A stretch of 64,000 nt of DNA from Cordylochernes scorpioides (Eukaryota; Arthropoda; Arachnida; Pseudoscorpiones; Chernetidae): NCBI GenBank assembly GCA_030710605.1, contig CP092874.1, positions 21,882,264 through 21,946,263 on the forward strand, given 5' to 3'. Under the pieces are notes generated by a model, which had not been told where the DNA came from, searched no databases, and was given only the letters and a program-made list of their open reading frames with translations. A program made the position numbers and the translations under genes. The number at the start of each line of letters is the position of its first letter. Position 1 is the stretch's first letter. This document shows positions 32,601-46,200 of the stretch, piece after piece.

Positions 32601-35600
32601 TTGCCAGTGATCGTGGCGTTTAGTCGTTCACTTAATCCGTTGGCCTGAGGGTTGTTGCTTGTCGTGAGAAGTTGGCCAATGTTATGTCTAATCAAAAATC
32701 TACGAAATTTCGGAGAGGTGAAGGCAGGAGCTCTATCCGTCAAAAGTCGTTTAGGAGAACCAAACTGCATCACCTTTTTAATCACTTGGGTATAGGTGAG
32801 AATGCTGGTGGACCGCGATGGAAATGCCCACGCGTACCGTGTGGCATGGTCCACTACGACATGTAAGCAGGTCTGAGAATTTCCATATTTCGCGAATCCA
32901 GAAATAGTATCTAGTGACACTAGTTCGTACGGCAGGACCGCTGGGGGGAGTTGTCCCAATTCTCCGTAGATAGGTCCTTTTGGTGGTTTGACCAATTGGC
33001 ATACTGAACAGGTTCTTACATGTGTCCTGATGTCATTTGTCATGCCGTCCCAATAGTATTGGGCTGCGATCAGTCTGGTCATCTGCGAAATGCCGGGGTG
33101 ATTGAAATCGCGATGGGCTCGTTGTAGTAGGGTGCCACGGAGTGATGGTGGAACAATTATTTTAGTGACACCCCGTCGTATGATGGTCATAAGGTCCTTG
33201 TCATTGAGGATATACCTTGTGTCCCTCCGTAATTCGCCCTGATGATCTTTTATTTGACCTGTGGATAGGAATCCGCAGAAAGGGTTACGGGAGAGGAGGT
33301 CCGCCTCGTACTGACGCGAGCCCTTGAGGTATTTGACCTCATAGTCGTAAGCTGAGAGTCGAAGGCTCCAACGAAAGAGGCGTCCGGTGGGGTCTTTTAT
33401 GGTCTTTAGCCATTGTAAGGCGTGATGATCCGAGTAGATGACAAACCTTGTACCTAGGAGGTACACTCGGAATTTGTCAACGCACTCTACAATGGCTAAG
33501 CACTCCAGTTCAGATATAGTGTAATTACGCTCATAGGAACGCAACGCGCGACTGTAATATTTTACAGGGTAGATGTTACCGTCAGGATGTACTTGTTTGA
33601 GTACACCTGCGATGCCCTGCGTGGAAGCGTCGCAATAGACCTGGCATGGGAGCCCTTCTTGAAATAGATGTAACACAGGTTGTGTTGCGAGGTGTTGCTT
33701 CAATTTATCAAAGGCTTGTTGACAATTCGGGCTCCAAAGCCATTTGGCGTTCTTTTTTAGTAATTGATTTAAGGGGTGGCGAAGTCTAGCATATTCTGGG
33801 ATGAATTTATGATATACGTTGACGGCTCCTAAAAATGATTGTAGGGTTTTAACGTTGATAGGAGTTCTAATAGCGTTGATGATTTCGGTATTTTTAATAT
33901 TAGGTGTGTAAGTCCCTGCGGTGATGTGGTAGCCGAGAAAATCTATTTCATTTTGATAAAAATTACATTTTTTAAGGTTAAGTTGGAGATTTTCCTCTAA
34001 ACAGAATTTAAAGAAAAGTCGAAGGTGCGTAAGGTGTTGTTCTGAGGAGTCAGAAAAAATAACGAAGTCGTCATAATAATGGGCTATGAAAGAGAGGTGG
34101 TGTTTGTGGATCAACTGGGTAATCACACGTTCGAAAATTTGGGGTGCTGATTTGAACCCAAAGGGTAAGCGTTTGAAATTATATTGCCCTTGTTGAGTCA
34201 CGAAAGAGAGTAGTGGTTGACTCTCCTCCGCGATGGGGATTTGATAGTATGCATTGCTTATGTCAACGGTGCTAAATACTCTGGCTTTCGACAGGTTATC
34301 CAGTACCGTTTCTATCAATGGCAAAGGATGCAAATCCGAGGGTACTAGTTCGTTCACGCGACGGAAGTCAATGCAGAGACGCATGGTGTTATCGCGTTTG
34401 CGAACGAGTGTCACAGGAGAGGAATATGGGCTAGAGGAGGGGGTGATTATGTCATGCTTTAGAAGTTGAGATATCTGGTCCTGAATTTCCTTCTGGTAGG
34501 CATAGGGAGTTCGGTATGGTCGGAGGGAAATAACCTTATCGGAAATAATTTTGAGTTTTACAGGGGTTATGTTGAGTGGTAATACATTGAATTTATTGAT
34601 AGAGAAAATATCTTTAAAAGAATACAATAATTGCTGATAAGGGATAGTCAGTTCTGGGCGTTGTTCGATAAATTCTTTAATCATTAATTCTCTAGAGGCG
34701 CATGGGCTGGTAGGAATGCTAATAAGGTTGTAAGGGTGAGAGGGGCATTCAGGGGAAGGTTGATAAATATTACTAAGGGTTGTTTGTAAGTAAGGCTCAC
34801 GTGGAGGTTGAAAATCGTCAACGCCTAAGTTAACCGAGTGAATTATGGGTCGTTTAGGGTTAGAAGTTATTATTCGCGAGCCGTGCTTACAAGTGGGAAG
34901 GTCACATACAAAATGGTACAAATGTTTAGGTACTGGAACACTATTTTGAAGTATCAATTGATTATGAAAATCTATTGTTAATCTTAAAAATTGCATAACA
35001 TGAATAGATAGGATACCATGTTCAAGGGGTGAATTTAAAATATAAAATGTTTCATTAAAATTAAAATTATTAAATTGTATTGGTAAGGTAACTAATCCGA
35101 TTGGTTTGGCATGACTAGATATAGTACGGATAATAACATCATTGTTAATAGGGGTGGAACAAATGAAACTATTAACATTTTTAATATATTCAAATTGGTT
35201 TAAACTAATTATGGAAACATTGGCTCCAGAGTCAATTAGGAATGGTATCTTTAAAGAATGAATGATAGGGGTTAAAATAATTGCACTTACAGGCATATGC
35301 TGGTTTAGGGTGCAGGTAGGTTTATTGAGCTTCGGAGGAGTTCTGCTGCCGAAGCTGGCATTACTTGGTTTCTCCCGAGCTCGTCGTTGCTGCGGTCTCG
35401 TAGACACCTGCAGGCCCAGTCGATCTTTGGGGTTGCTCGACGCTGTGGACCGCAGGTGTAAAGGTCCGAAAAGTCCGCTGGTAGGGCCCTCGCTGCTGAC
35501 ACTGTGCGTGCCAGTGTTGTCCGCCACAGTAACGGCAAGGATATGGTGGGGTCTTGTCCACGGTGGTGGAAGGTGCTCTGCTCTGGCGCGGTGATCGTTG

Positions 35601-38600
35601 TTGGGCAGCTTTAGTGCTGGTGTTATCCCCTTCGTAGGTCAGCTGTTGGGCTAAGCATAACCATTCTTCTGGTCCCGAGGGTTGTGCCATCTTTAAAAGG
35701 TTGCCATAGTTACGTGGCACACCGTTGGATAGTGCTTGCACGATGGCACTCTTAGGGAGGTTGATCGCCAATCCTATTCGGACCTTGTTCTTGTAGTAGG
35801 TCTCGATCTCGGCCATCGATGTGCATTTAAGTTCATAGAACTCTTGAAGAGTAAAGCTAGGGCGTCGGGGATAGACGGCGCAGAGTGACTCCTTGACCTC
35901 TTCATAAGTCTTATTGAGTAGAGCTAAGTCTTGTGCAATTTTGCGAGGTTCGCCTCTGAGTGATGATAGAGCCTTTCGAGCTTGGCGTGCTGGCTCTAAG
36001 TTGTGGAAGTTCGGCTGAGACTCAAGTTGTGAGAAGAAGTGTGCGGCAGGTTCATCTCCGTCGTAGGTGATTGCTTCTTCAGACTCACGGTTTAAAAGTT
36101 GGTCGAGACAGAGGGTGAGAGTTCGAAGGAAAGCGGCTACAGTAGCGTCGGTCGTTGGTTCTTGTGGAACTTGGTTGTGGGTTTGTTCGATCATCGTGGC
36201 TTGGCTTCTTGTTTCTTCATGCTCTGGTATATGAGGGATTTTCTTCCCGGTCAGATCTTATCCTGTCGACTTTTCAATGTGGTAATATAGTGGTAATTGT
36301 TGAGGAGAGAAATAATCACACGACAAGTTGGAAGAGACAATAATCCAGGCAGCCAGCCGAGAGAGAACGAGGTGGCGAGTGTGCTATCTACTGAACGACT
36401 GTTTTTTCCCTGTGTACACAAGCGGGGCAAACAAAAGATTAGACGCCAGGTGTTGACGCCCCCCTCAGGAATGTGGTCAACAAAGGGTCGCAAGTTAGTT
36501 ATCTTCGAATCGACTACTCTCTCTCTCTCTCTCTGGTCGGCTGCAGATTTACTTTATTATTCCTGTTAGAGCATATATTATGACATATATACTACACCAA
36601 TACCTCGCTTTGCGTCGTTTCGTTTTGTGTCGCTGCTTAATTTTTACTGATTTTCACTGTGCGTCGTTAGATTTTCGAAGTTGCGTTGTTTTGGATTCGA
36701 GTCTTTAATTTTTTTTTTTGATTTTTTTTCCTAAAATATGGCAACATATGTTTTTGATTGCGCCATGCCATCAAAATTTTATTTTCACTTTGCGTCGTGT
36801 TTTTTTGGAACGTAACCCCGACGCAAAACGAGGTATGGGTGTATATATATATACATAAAATATACATATTTACATGTTTTATATATATTATTAAAATATA
36901 GGATAGACCTTATTATTTTTTCTCCTTTAATATTTTAATATATTTAACTTATTCTTACTGTTAATTTTTAGAATATTTTTTTTCATGCACAAATTTTTCC
37001 CACCTACTTTGTATTTTAAAAAAATATTTCAGCTGTGATATTATAACACTATGCGGCGCTGAGTTTGTTTATACAAAAATGTAATGCCTTAATAAAGGTT
37101 GGCGTTCAGCCAACCGAAATATTGGCAAATAAATCTTTTATTCAATCCAATATATGCCTTTTTATTATCTAATATTTACATATGTACACGTATATTTACT
37201 GTCGTGTCACGCTGATGAACTGGCGTTTAAGATAACAAGACTACTGAGAGCTAACTACCAATTTCTGGACTTCTTAACTAATTTACACGTTCTTTTTATA
37301 GCACCAAGCACCACAAAGAGCAAATATATGTGAAGACACAACGTTTACTATTTCCCATAAAGGGAGCATAGATATATATAAGATAGAATTACAAAGATGA
37401 ACATACTGGGTATTTTATAGAGGAAAACTGACTATAGGTATTGGTTCTGTCCATTAGAACATGTATAAGTGCTATAGATAGACTGTAAATAAAATTCAAA
37501 GAATATCTCTATATGTAAATAATATTTTTGAATCTTTCTAAGTCGCTTTCTGTGTATCTTTCCATGTTGAATATTTTCATTGTTATATTTGTATGTACAT
37601 TTAGCGCAAGTGTCCCTAGGGGGACATAGCGTTTTGAATTGAAATAAATAAATAAATAGATAGACTTGCTCTAATCTGTCAAGAATGGTCACGTTTGACA
37701 CATGTGGTATTGACAAGGAAGGAGTTAGACCATAGGTTTTTCTATAGCAGAGCCACGTTTTCCAAGGAGAACTCTCCTAGTGTGTGTGTACTTTTCATAT
37801 ATAAGAAAAATTTACGATTTACTTTATAAAAATATTCGAAAAAACCTTACGCAATATGTCTTTATTATGAAACCATCACGAGCTTTTGAGCTCTCGCACA
37901 TCAACAGGCAAAAATTATAATCTAAGAGAAATAGAGAGAGATAGAGATAGGGGGATAAGGTACCTTTCTAGGTGCACCGACTAAGGTAGAATCTAGGAGG
38001 TAAGCATCTCCCGCTGTAGGCGTCAAGTCCCCAATCAGCATTCGGAACGTGGTAGTCTTGCCCGCACCGTTTACTCCCAGGAGACCGAAGCACTCGTTAG
38101 GACGTACTCCGAATGTCAGCCCTCTCACAGCGGGGAACGTCTTGAAGTACTTGGTGAGTCCAAGGACTGTCAGGCAATCCGTGGTATCCATGGAATCTCC
38201 ACGGATGTTGGAGTAGATTCGACGACGTTCCGATGTCACGTCTTGGTCTTCTGAGGAGTCCTTTTCCTCCATCTCGACCTCCTTAGGCATCCGTCTACGC
38301 CGTAGATCCATCAGCACCAGAATGGTGTAGTACAGGATTCCCAGAAGGAGAAGCTTGAGAATGGTTTGACCTGCTCCTTTACGGTTTACCACGCTGAAAG
38401 GTGAGATGTACTGATGGCAGAAATCACCCACACATCCTGTAACCACACGCTAACATCTCTCAGAGAAAAACAATGACAATACGAAAAGAGATACACCACA
38501 ATATTCTATATACAATAACCAATAAGATAGCTTAGATATTTCAAACAAGTAGAATACACCAGCCTCAGAACCAAAACGTAAAAATACCAATATAAACATA

Positions 38601-40173
38601 TTGTCATAACCAAAAATGTACATAGCTTGTAACTGTAAATAATACATCGGCAGCTTGGCGAATGTTATGTACCTAAGCCCCGATAGGTGGCGCTCGCTGT
38701 CAGCTCGGCAAGTGTTATGTACCTAAGCTCCGATAGATGGCGGGCGCGCTAGGCGGGAAGTTTGTAAACATTAGTCGCCATCTTGAGGGGTGAAGCCGAT
38801 CGCCAGCCGTTTGGGTCTCTGACATTACTTCCTTAATTTACCATTATTTTTTATCCATTTAACTTAGTCTAACTCTATTTCTTTTTATCCCTCAAACTAT
38901 TTAAAGTCATCTAATAAATTATTATTTTATTCTACCCAAACGTCACCTTCATTACTGTGACAATATTGAACAAATTCGTAGTTTAAGGTTATCTGAGAAT
39001 AAAAAACTAAATGAAAAATTCAGAAAAAATATAGGTACATCAATCAATAATGTATTTAACTCCCGACTTGTCAGTAACTCGCTGTCATTCTCCTCGTACA
39101 CCAGGTATTCTATATACAGTTACGAGCGTCATGCGTTCTTAATAATTCTTCATCTCTGTCACCGTTTGCTTTTTTTTTGGAATGGCGCTCTCCTATTGGT
39201 TGGCTACGATCACGACACCTTTGCCCCCCCCCCCCCCCCACTCGCTTTTTGGTTTTTGTAACTATTGTGTTGGAGCGGGTCGCTCCTTAAATAATCTATT
39301 GTTAACAATACCTCATTATAGGTCCGCAAATATCGAAAGTATAGGTATGTAGCTTTTGTACTATTAAGGTGTATATATATACATACTTATGTATGTATAC
39401 ACATACTTATGTACATATGTAAGTACTATTATTATTAGGGATATATATGTCACATCTACATAAATGTAGATATAATACTATATACTCTACTAATATATGC
39501 ATTTATATAAGGCGCCAATATATAATTGTAACAAATAGTATTTAAATAAAAACATTCAATCGGGTAAAACACGGGCGTTGCCCGGGTCATTCGGCTAGTA
39601 TGTATATAAGTAGAACTAAGAATCAAAACAAACATTCCCATGATGAGAGTGACAGGAGGTTACTGAAATGTCAGGAGTTAAATAAATTATTGGTTGATGT
39701 GACTGTGTTTTTTCTGAATCAACTTCCAACCAAAAAATGATCTTCGAAACTAAATGGAAAAAAAAAAAAGTGGAAATTTTGCGCGCATGCGCGACCGGCG
39801 CGTGGCATCCGTAACTTTTGACATGCACGCCGTCGATCAACAAAGCTTTCTTTTAGCGCGGCCAACATTTCTATTTTACTCTTTATTTTTGGGACTTAAT
39901 AAAAAGTTAAATAATTTGATAAAAATATTATAATTTTTTAATCAGCGGCCTTCACAAGCAATAAACGCCCACAATATTGTTTAGGTCGTAATAAATATCA
40001 AGTTCATATCTAAAATATCTTAGGAAGTTTGAGCAAAAAAAAAAAAAATCAGAACAGATCTCAAATCTTTAAAATATCACCATATATCTATATTTATTAT
40101 ATATTTTTGTAAATTAAATTTTATTGCCCTCTATCGTTAAAATTTTACACAAATAAATTTACTGGCAATGCGT

Positions 40174-40208
<35 letters not shown>

Positions 40209-43200
40209 TCTACAGACCTTACTGCAATGATATGATTTAATGAATGAGAGGGCCTCTCATTCATTAAATCATATCATTGCAGTAAGGTCTGTAGAGATTT
40301 AAATAAAAAAAAAAAAAAAAAAAAAAAGAAACGCATTGCCAGTAAAAATATATTTTTGTGCAAATCTTTAAAAATTCAAGAGTTATTTTTTTTTACAAAT
40401 GAGCTCGGATTCTCTCGCTTTTTATTTAGTTTTTTTTTATTATTAATAGTTATTTTCAATTTTACATATAACCTTATATGAACGATGAAAATAAAGAAGT
40501 TTCAATCTCAATCTCTCTTTTACATATAAAATAATTCATATCATAAAGCATATTAGAATTTCTCGTATTCATAATTTAATCAAACGGGCCATGGTTCTAT
40601 TATTTAAAAATATGAACCAAATTACATTTCCCCCCCAAATAATTGAATTATCATCGCAAGCCAGCAAATTGAAAAAAAAACTTATGAAATAACCAAATTT
40701 TAATGAAACGCTTCTATATGACACAAATAAAAACGAGGGTAGAAGATGTCAAGTCCTTTATATTGAGAGAGAAAAAAAAAGATAAACTAATTATGTAAAC
40801 ATTATATGTCTTTATAATCATTTTTCGAATTGATTTGCATAACATATAGTTAACCCGGGCTCTCCTGGAGTGTGTATCCATAGATTGACAACTACCTGAA
40901 TGTATTCGATAGGGTTAAAAATCTTTTAGAAAACAGTCACACATATCACATATATAAAGAGACAAAGGTCGCCTCTCCCGTCAAAATAGACGTTAGGCTG
41001 ACGAGGGTCATTAGCCCGAAACCATGGTCTCTAGGTGGACGCTTTTCAGTTGGGTCATAGCTGGTGTTGTGGCTTTGTTACCGACCCAAGGCCTCTAGTT
41101 TGCGGCGACAGTCAATAGATGGCGTCTAGTTTTGACGTCTATTTTGACTGGAGAGGCGACCTTTGTCTCTTTAGATCAATATCCTCCCAGCAAAACTTCC
41201 ATCTATACCACATATATATGAAATGAAAGGATATAAAAGCACGAATGTTTCTTTTTTACAGTATACAAACTTCTACTGTCCTTACTGCGTTGAAAAAATA
41301 TATTGGGAGGGCTTGGCTCATCAGTGGTGAACCCTCCCAGCGGTTTCGCCAATTTAATCCACCATACCGCTTCTCAGAGCTCTAATACTGTATTGGACGA
41401 TTCTGCTTATATACGCAGCACTGAAGGATGGAATCTCAGAAATGGTTTTCAAGAAAACTATGGACATAAGCTTATAGGACAGTAGAATTACATTCAAATA
41501 TTTGCATCGAGCAATGCTCTTCCGCAAACAATAAAGACAAGGCCTTAAGGAATAAATTAACACAAAGCAATAGCGTGCCATCTATACATATGAAATGAAA
41601 GGATTAAAAATATATATTCAACATAAAGTTACGGGAGAATAATATTTATGTACCTAGAGACATATTTCCCTTTAATTATGCATCAAAACGATGCATTATG
41701 TTCAAAACCCTAGTAAAAAACTTTACTTTTCTTAATCGCTACTAGTAAGTTTTTACTATGTGATGAGAGAAAGAGCATAATGCAACGGTTTTGATGCAAA
41801 TTTAAGGAAGAGATGTCTCTCTAGGTACACACATATATATTTAATTAAAAAGACATATATTGGATCAAAATATAATTTATTTTAACAATATTTCAGTTGG
41901 CTGAATGCCAACCTTTATCAAGGTGTTTCAATGGAAATTGGAAAGAAGGATTTAATATATCCAACACAAACCCATTAATATATTGTCAAGAAGCTCCATC
42001 CAGATGGGACACCTGTCAATCATCCCTGGACCCCGGGGGGGGGACCACGGGTGTGAGGGGTTCTCGGAATCTTATCTGTAAATAAGGAAAACAGGACGGT
42101 GGCTGACGACGCTCTTCATTAGGATTATCTTTAACTTGGGGTAAGTTGTACTTTCTCTCTCTCCCTATAAATACCCCTTATAATAAATTAATTATTCACA
42201 AACTTGCCCTTGTTTTATTTATCTCCGCGACAATATTAAACAGATTAATAATTTTATACACAGATAATGAGGAACACAATTTGGATTATAAACACAAGGT
42301 AATAAGAACAAATCTAAATAAATAGTATGTGATGGTTCAGTAATAATGTTATTACCGAAACGTTATAATATGTTATAACACCTTGATAAAGGTTGGCGTT
42401 CAGCCAACTGAAATATTGGTAAAATAAATGATATTTTGATCCAATATATGCCTTTTTAATTAAATATTTATTTATGGATTGATCTATTTTCAAAACATAT
42501 ATATATATATTACATAATCTAAAACTCAAATATTTCTATATTTAAAAAAATATATATTTTATTTTTATTCATTGATAATTTTACTTTTGTTATAATCGTT
42601 TTTAGAAATACTTTCAGTTTTGTTGTAAATATGCGTAGTTAACATATCTATCCTTTTAAATCACTAATATAGGATTAACCTTATAAATTCTATATAATGT
42701 GAAAATAACTAATGTGTAATATTTCCTCAAGTAATTGAAAATAAAAGCTACTTGACGGTAAATAATTATCTTTTTTTTACCACGACTGCACCTTTAACCC
42801 TTTATCTTATCGATCCTTTGTCTTATCAACCCTTTATCTAACAACAACAAAATATTCATAACATATACTTTATTTTTTTATCTTTATTAAATAAAAAAAA
42901 ATAATAATATGGCTGGCTGTCGTTCTAGACACGTTTGTAGCACGGGCCAATGTTTTAGTTAAAGAGAGACAAATGACAAATAACATAGTTTTATTGATAT
43001 CCCGTCATATAGGCAAAAGTGTACAGTCCGCACTATTCAACTAGAGATGAAAACTTTACAATGATGATGATGATAATACATAGTTATAGAGAGAGCGTAT
43101 GTAAAATTTCTACAATTAACATAAGCCTCTTTCCATAGTTTAGTTAAACACCATCACCAATAGTAAAACTTAAAATACAGATATACTATATAGGTAGAAT

Positions 43201-46200
43201 GAACAATACAATAATGTTGTAGCTTAGATCTGGTAGATTAAATTGCTGATATCACTGAGAAAGATCACCAGGGATGAACCAAGCTTTCCGAAATATTGTT
43301 CATGTTCAGTTTACTATTTGTATAAATTAATCCATTATTAAAAAAAGCAATAGCTATGAATAACTATCATATCTCTTATCATTACTCTTCACAATTCATC
43401 CTTTCATACCTCATCCATAAGGTTAGAAATAATCGTTATTTCTCCTTGAAATAAATTTTGATTTGAAAAGAACCACTTGCGGGATAATTTTCAAATGTCG
43501 TTTTACAATCACAAGCAGCATTATACTATATTGTATTATAAATAACTTTATATTCTATATAATGAAAAGAAAGAAGTAAAGAGAGATTTGCCTAACTAAG
43601 AAGAAAACATATAGATAAAAGAAAGGTATAGTACCAGGGCAACAGGCACGATCTGGATCCAAACTTCCCGGCACGCAGATATTGGAGAGTTTCTGGAGAG
43701 GAACGAAGTCGCAGACAGAATTGAGGAGAGCAAGGGCCGCCACGGAGGCGAAGGAGTACGAACATAGGAAGAGGGGGAAGGGAAGACCGAGCCACAGGAG
43801 ATAGGAAGCCGTTCCTTCGTTCACCATGTCCACCAGCATGACCGTGATGGGAGCGATGATCCCTATCAATACAATAGGATGCCATTTGGCAACAAGACTA
43901 CCACCTTACTCACCCGTCACCAGGCACACGATGGTGGTGAAGACGAAACCCGTGGAAGGATTGTTGAAGAGGTAAGACAGGAGATAGACAAAAGGAATGC
44001 CAGCTAAGCCGTAGAAGATTAGGATGAGGAACATGGAACCTGCGGTACAGTCATCCTGTGTTTTAGGCTATATGTAAATATGTGCAAATCGCATCTACAT
44101 CAGGATGGTACGTCAGTGGTACGATACCATGATGGCATCCGTGTTTACGATACAATATGTAAATAGGAGAAGCATAAAATACGTAGACGCATCAAGATGG
44201 TACAGCAGTACATTAAATTAGCAGTCCATCTAATAAGGAACCATCTTCCCACGCGAGAGCAGCTATTCCTCTAAAACCACAAATCTGAATTCTGATGACA
44301 TACAACCTCCGATATACGACCATATCTAGGAGAGACGATCCGTGTTTTTGGGTGGTCACTCATGGGAGGTTTATCACACTATACCAGCAGGTACATCGCA
44401 GCATTGGCAAGAAACCATCACTCTATATTAGCATGGTTGAATTTCGTTATAAGACTATGCAAGGAAAGAGATCAGAATTTCTTCAATACAATTTTGTCTT
44501 AAATATTGAATTTTCACCATTGGTAAATCATTGAAATACCTTTAAATTCAAATTCAACTTAGTTGTGTTGAGTACAATTAAATCAAAATACGTTTTTTCA
44601 AGATAGGCAATTTTAAAACAAACACTTTGGTCTTAAAAGACATTCAATATATACATGTGGCGACCACATTTTGCTTCAGCGAGCGCGGACAAAGCTTCAC
44701 TACACATACAGGCAGTAGTGTAGCGGCCTCACTACGTCTCGGCAAGCGCGAGCTGGGAGAACACCTCACTACGCATGCGCGGGCGGCATCCGGGACTCTT
44801 ATCACGCGCGTCGTTTGAACAACAAGGCTTATTTCCAACGGCCGTTACTTCTTTCTTCTTTATATATTTCGGGGCTTTAAATAAATAATTTTATTTTAAA
44901 ATTTTATCAGTGGCCTTTCCACAAGCTACACCAACACGCACTCAACCATCCCACATACATATAAAAATCAATGTGTGTATATAAATATAGTACATCCTCT
45001 CTGTAAAAATCACCTAGTTACAGAGCGAAAGTGTCCTTTAGAGAGAAGTGCCTTCTTACCAAAGAGTTGCTAATTAGTAAAAAGTTAATTTTGTCAATTA
45101 CCGCATATATACTCCACCCTTCATTGAAGCATATAAGCAGAATCATCCAATACAATATTAGAGCTCTAAGAAACGGTCTGATAAGTTAAATTAGCGAGAC
45201 AGCTGGGAAAGTTCACCACTGATGAACCAATCCCCCCAATATTTTTTTTCATCGCAGTAAAGACAGTAGAAGTTTGTTTTATGTATAAAAAAGAAACATT
45301 CGTGTTTTAATGCTTCTATTTCTTATATATAGATCGCACGCTATTGCCCTATAAAACATGAATTTCTGCTCATTATATAATCTATAATCATCGTGTATAT
45401 AAACAAGATGGCTTTGTGTATGTATTTGATGATTTCAACTCAGAAGCTGCTGGGAGTTGGAAATTCGTTTTTAAGCGATTTGATCAATTTGAAAGCCTCA
45501 AAAATTCCCCAACATTCTTTTTTTAATTACAAGTCAAAAATATAACATTTGAAATTCAAATTGAATATTATTTTATTTATGTATATAAACACAATAAGAC
45601 CAAATCCGAATAAATAAATATAGTATGACGTTTTGGTAACACACTATTTAAGGCACAATTTGGATTATAGATTATAAACACAGAAATATGGATTATAGAT
45701 TAGAAACACAAGATAACACTGGTCAACAAGATTTTTGCACAAGAGAACCTGATTATGTTTCTAGTGTAACTTTTCATGCTGAACTCAAAAATCTAATCAG
45801 AAATTTCCCATCACGTATGGTGTTTGCGTGACGGTCTTTTTTTAGTATTGGGATAAATACACTAAAAATTGCAAACAATGTCACGTAACTGGTTTATCAA
45901 AAATATTTTTCTTTGTCCACAAAGAAATAGCATCTTATCTACATGTCCTGAATCCAAATATACCATAAGTTTTTTTTTATTACACAATATTTCTGAGATA
46001 CACCTACTTGAATTTGGAAATATTGTTAATATAAAGGCATATATGAACGAAACATATTTATTATTGAAAAGCAGTGACAGTGGATTTTCTTCTATACGTT
46101 GCTTGTGGTAGATCCCTCTTGAGTGCCCAGCAGTCGTCGGCAAGCATAGCGGGACTCCATTTACCTTGGTACCGCTTCTCCATGCTTGATATAGCTTGAT

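Larger units (their letters stand above)
30264..36585 (-). mobile_element. Intact Ty3/gypsy LTR retrotransposon
   Basis: 6.3-kb element on the minus strand with two almost identical LTRs, gag, and a pol frame of protease, reverse transcriptase, RNase H and integrase. The LTRs differ, by eye, only by a one-base length change at the CT microsatellite. Both coding frames are open. The flanks show TATA on both sides (30260-30263 and 36586-36589), a plausible 4-bp duplication in AT sequence. It lies in the ABCA intron between exons 28793-28980 and 37964-38436, in the same orientation as the gene, and abuts a Tigger-like MITE. No env-like frame is present. Confidence 0.92.

Noticed and set aside
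32272..34469. Plus-strand frames of 64-100 codons inside the pol region
   Set aside because: They are antisense shadows of the pol frame, which has all its catalytic motifs.
38665..38964. Solo LTR with TG...CA limits
   Set aside because: Kept only as a low-confidence repeat, because no partner copy or target duplication could be seen.
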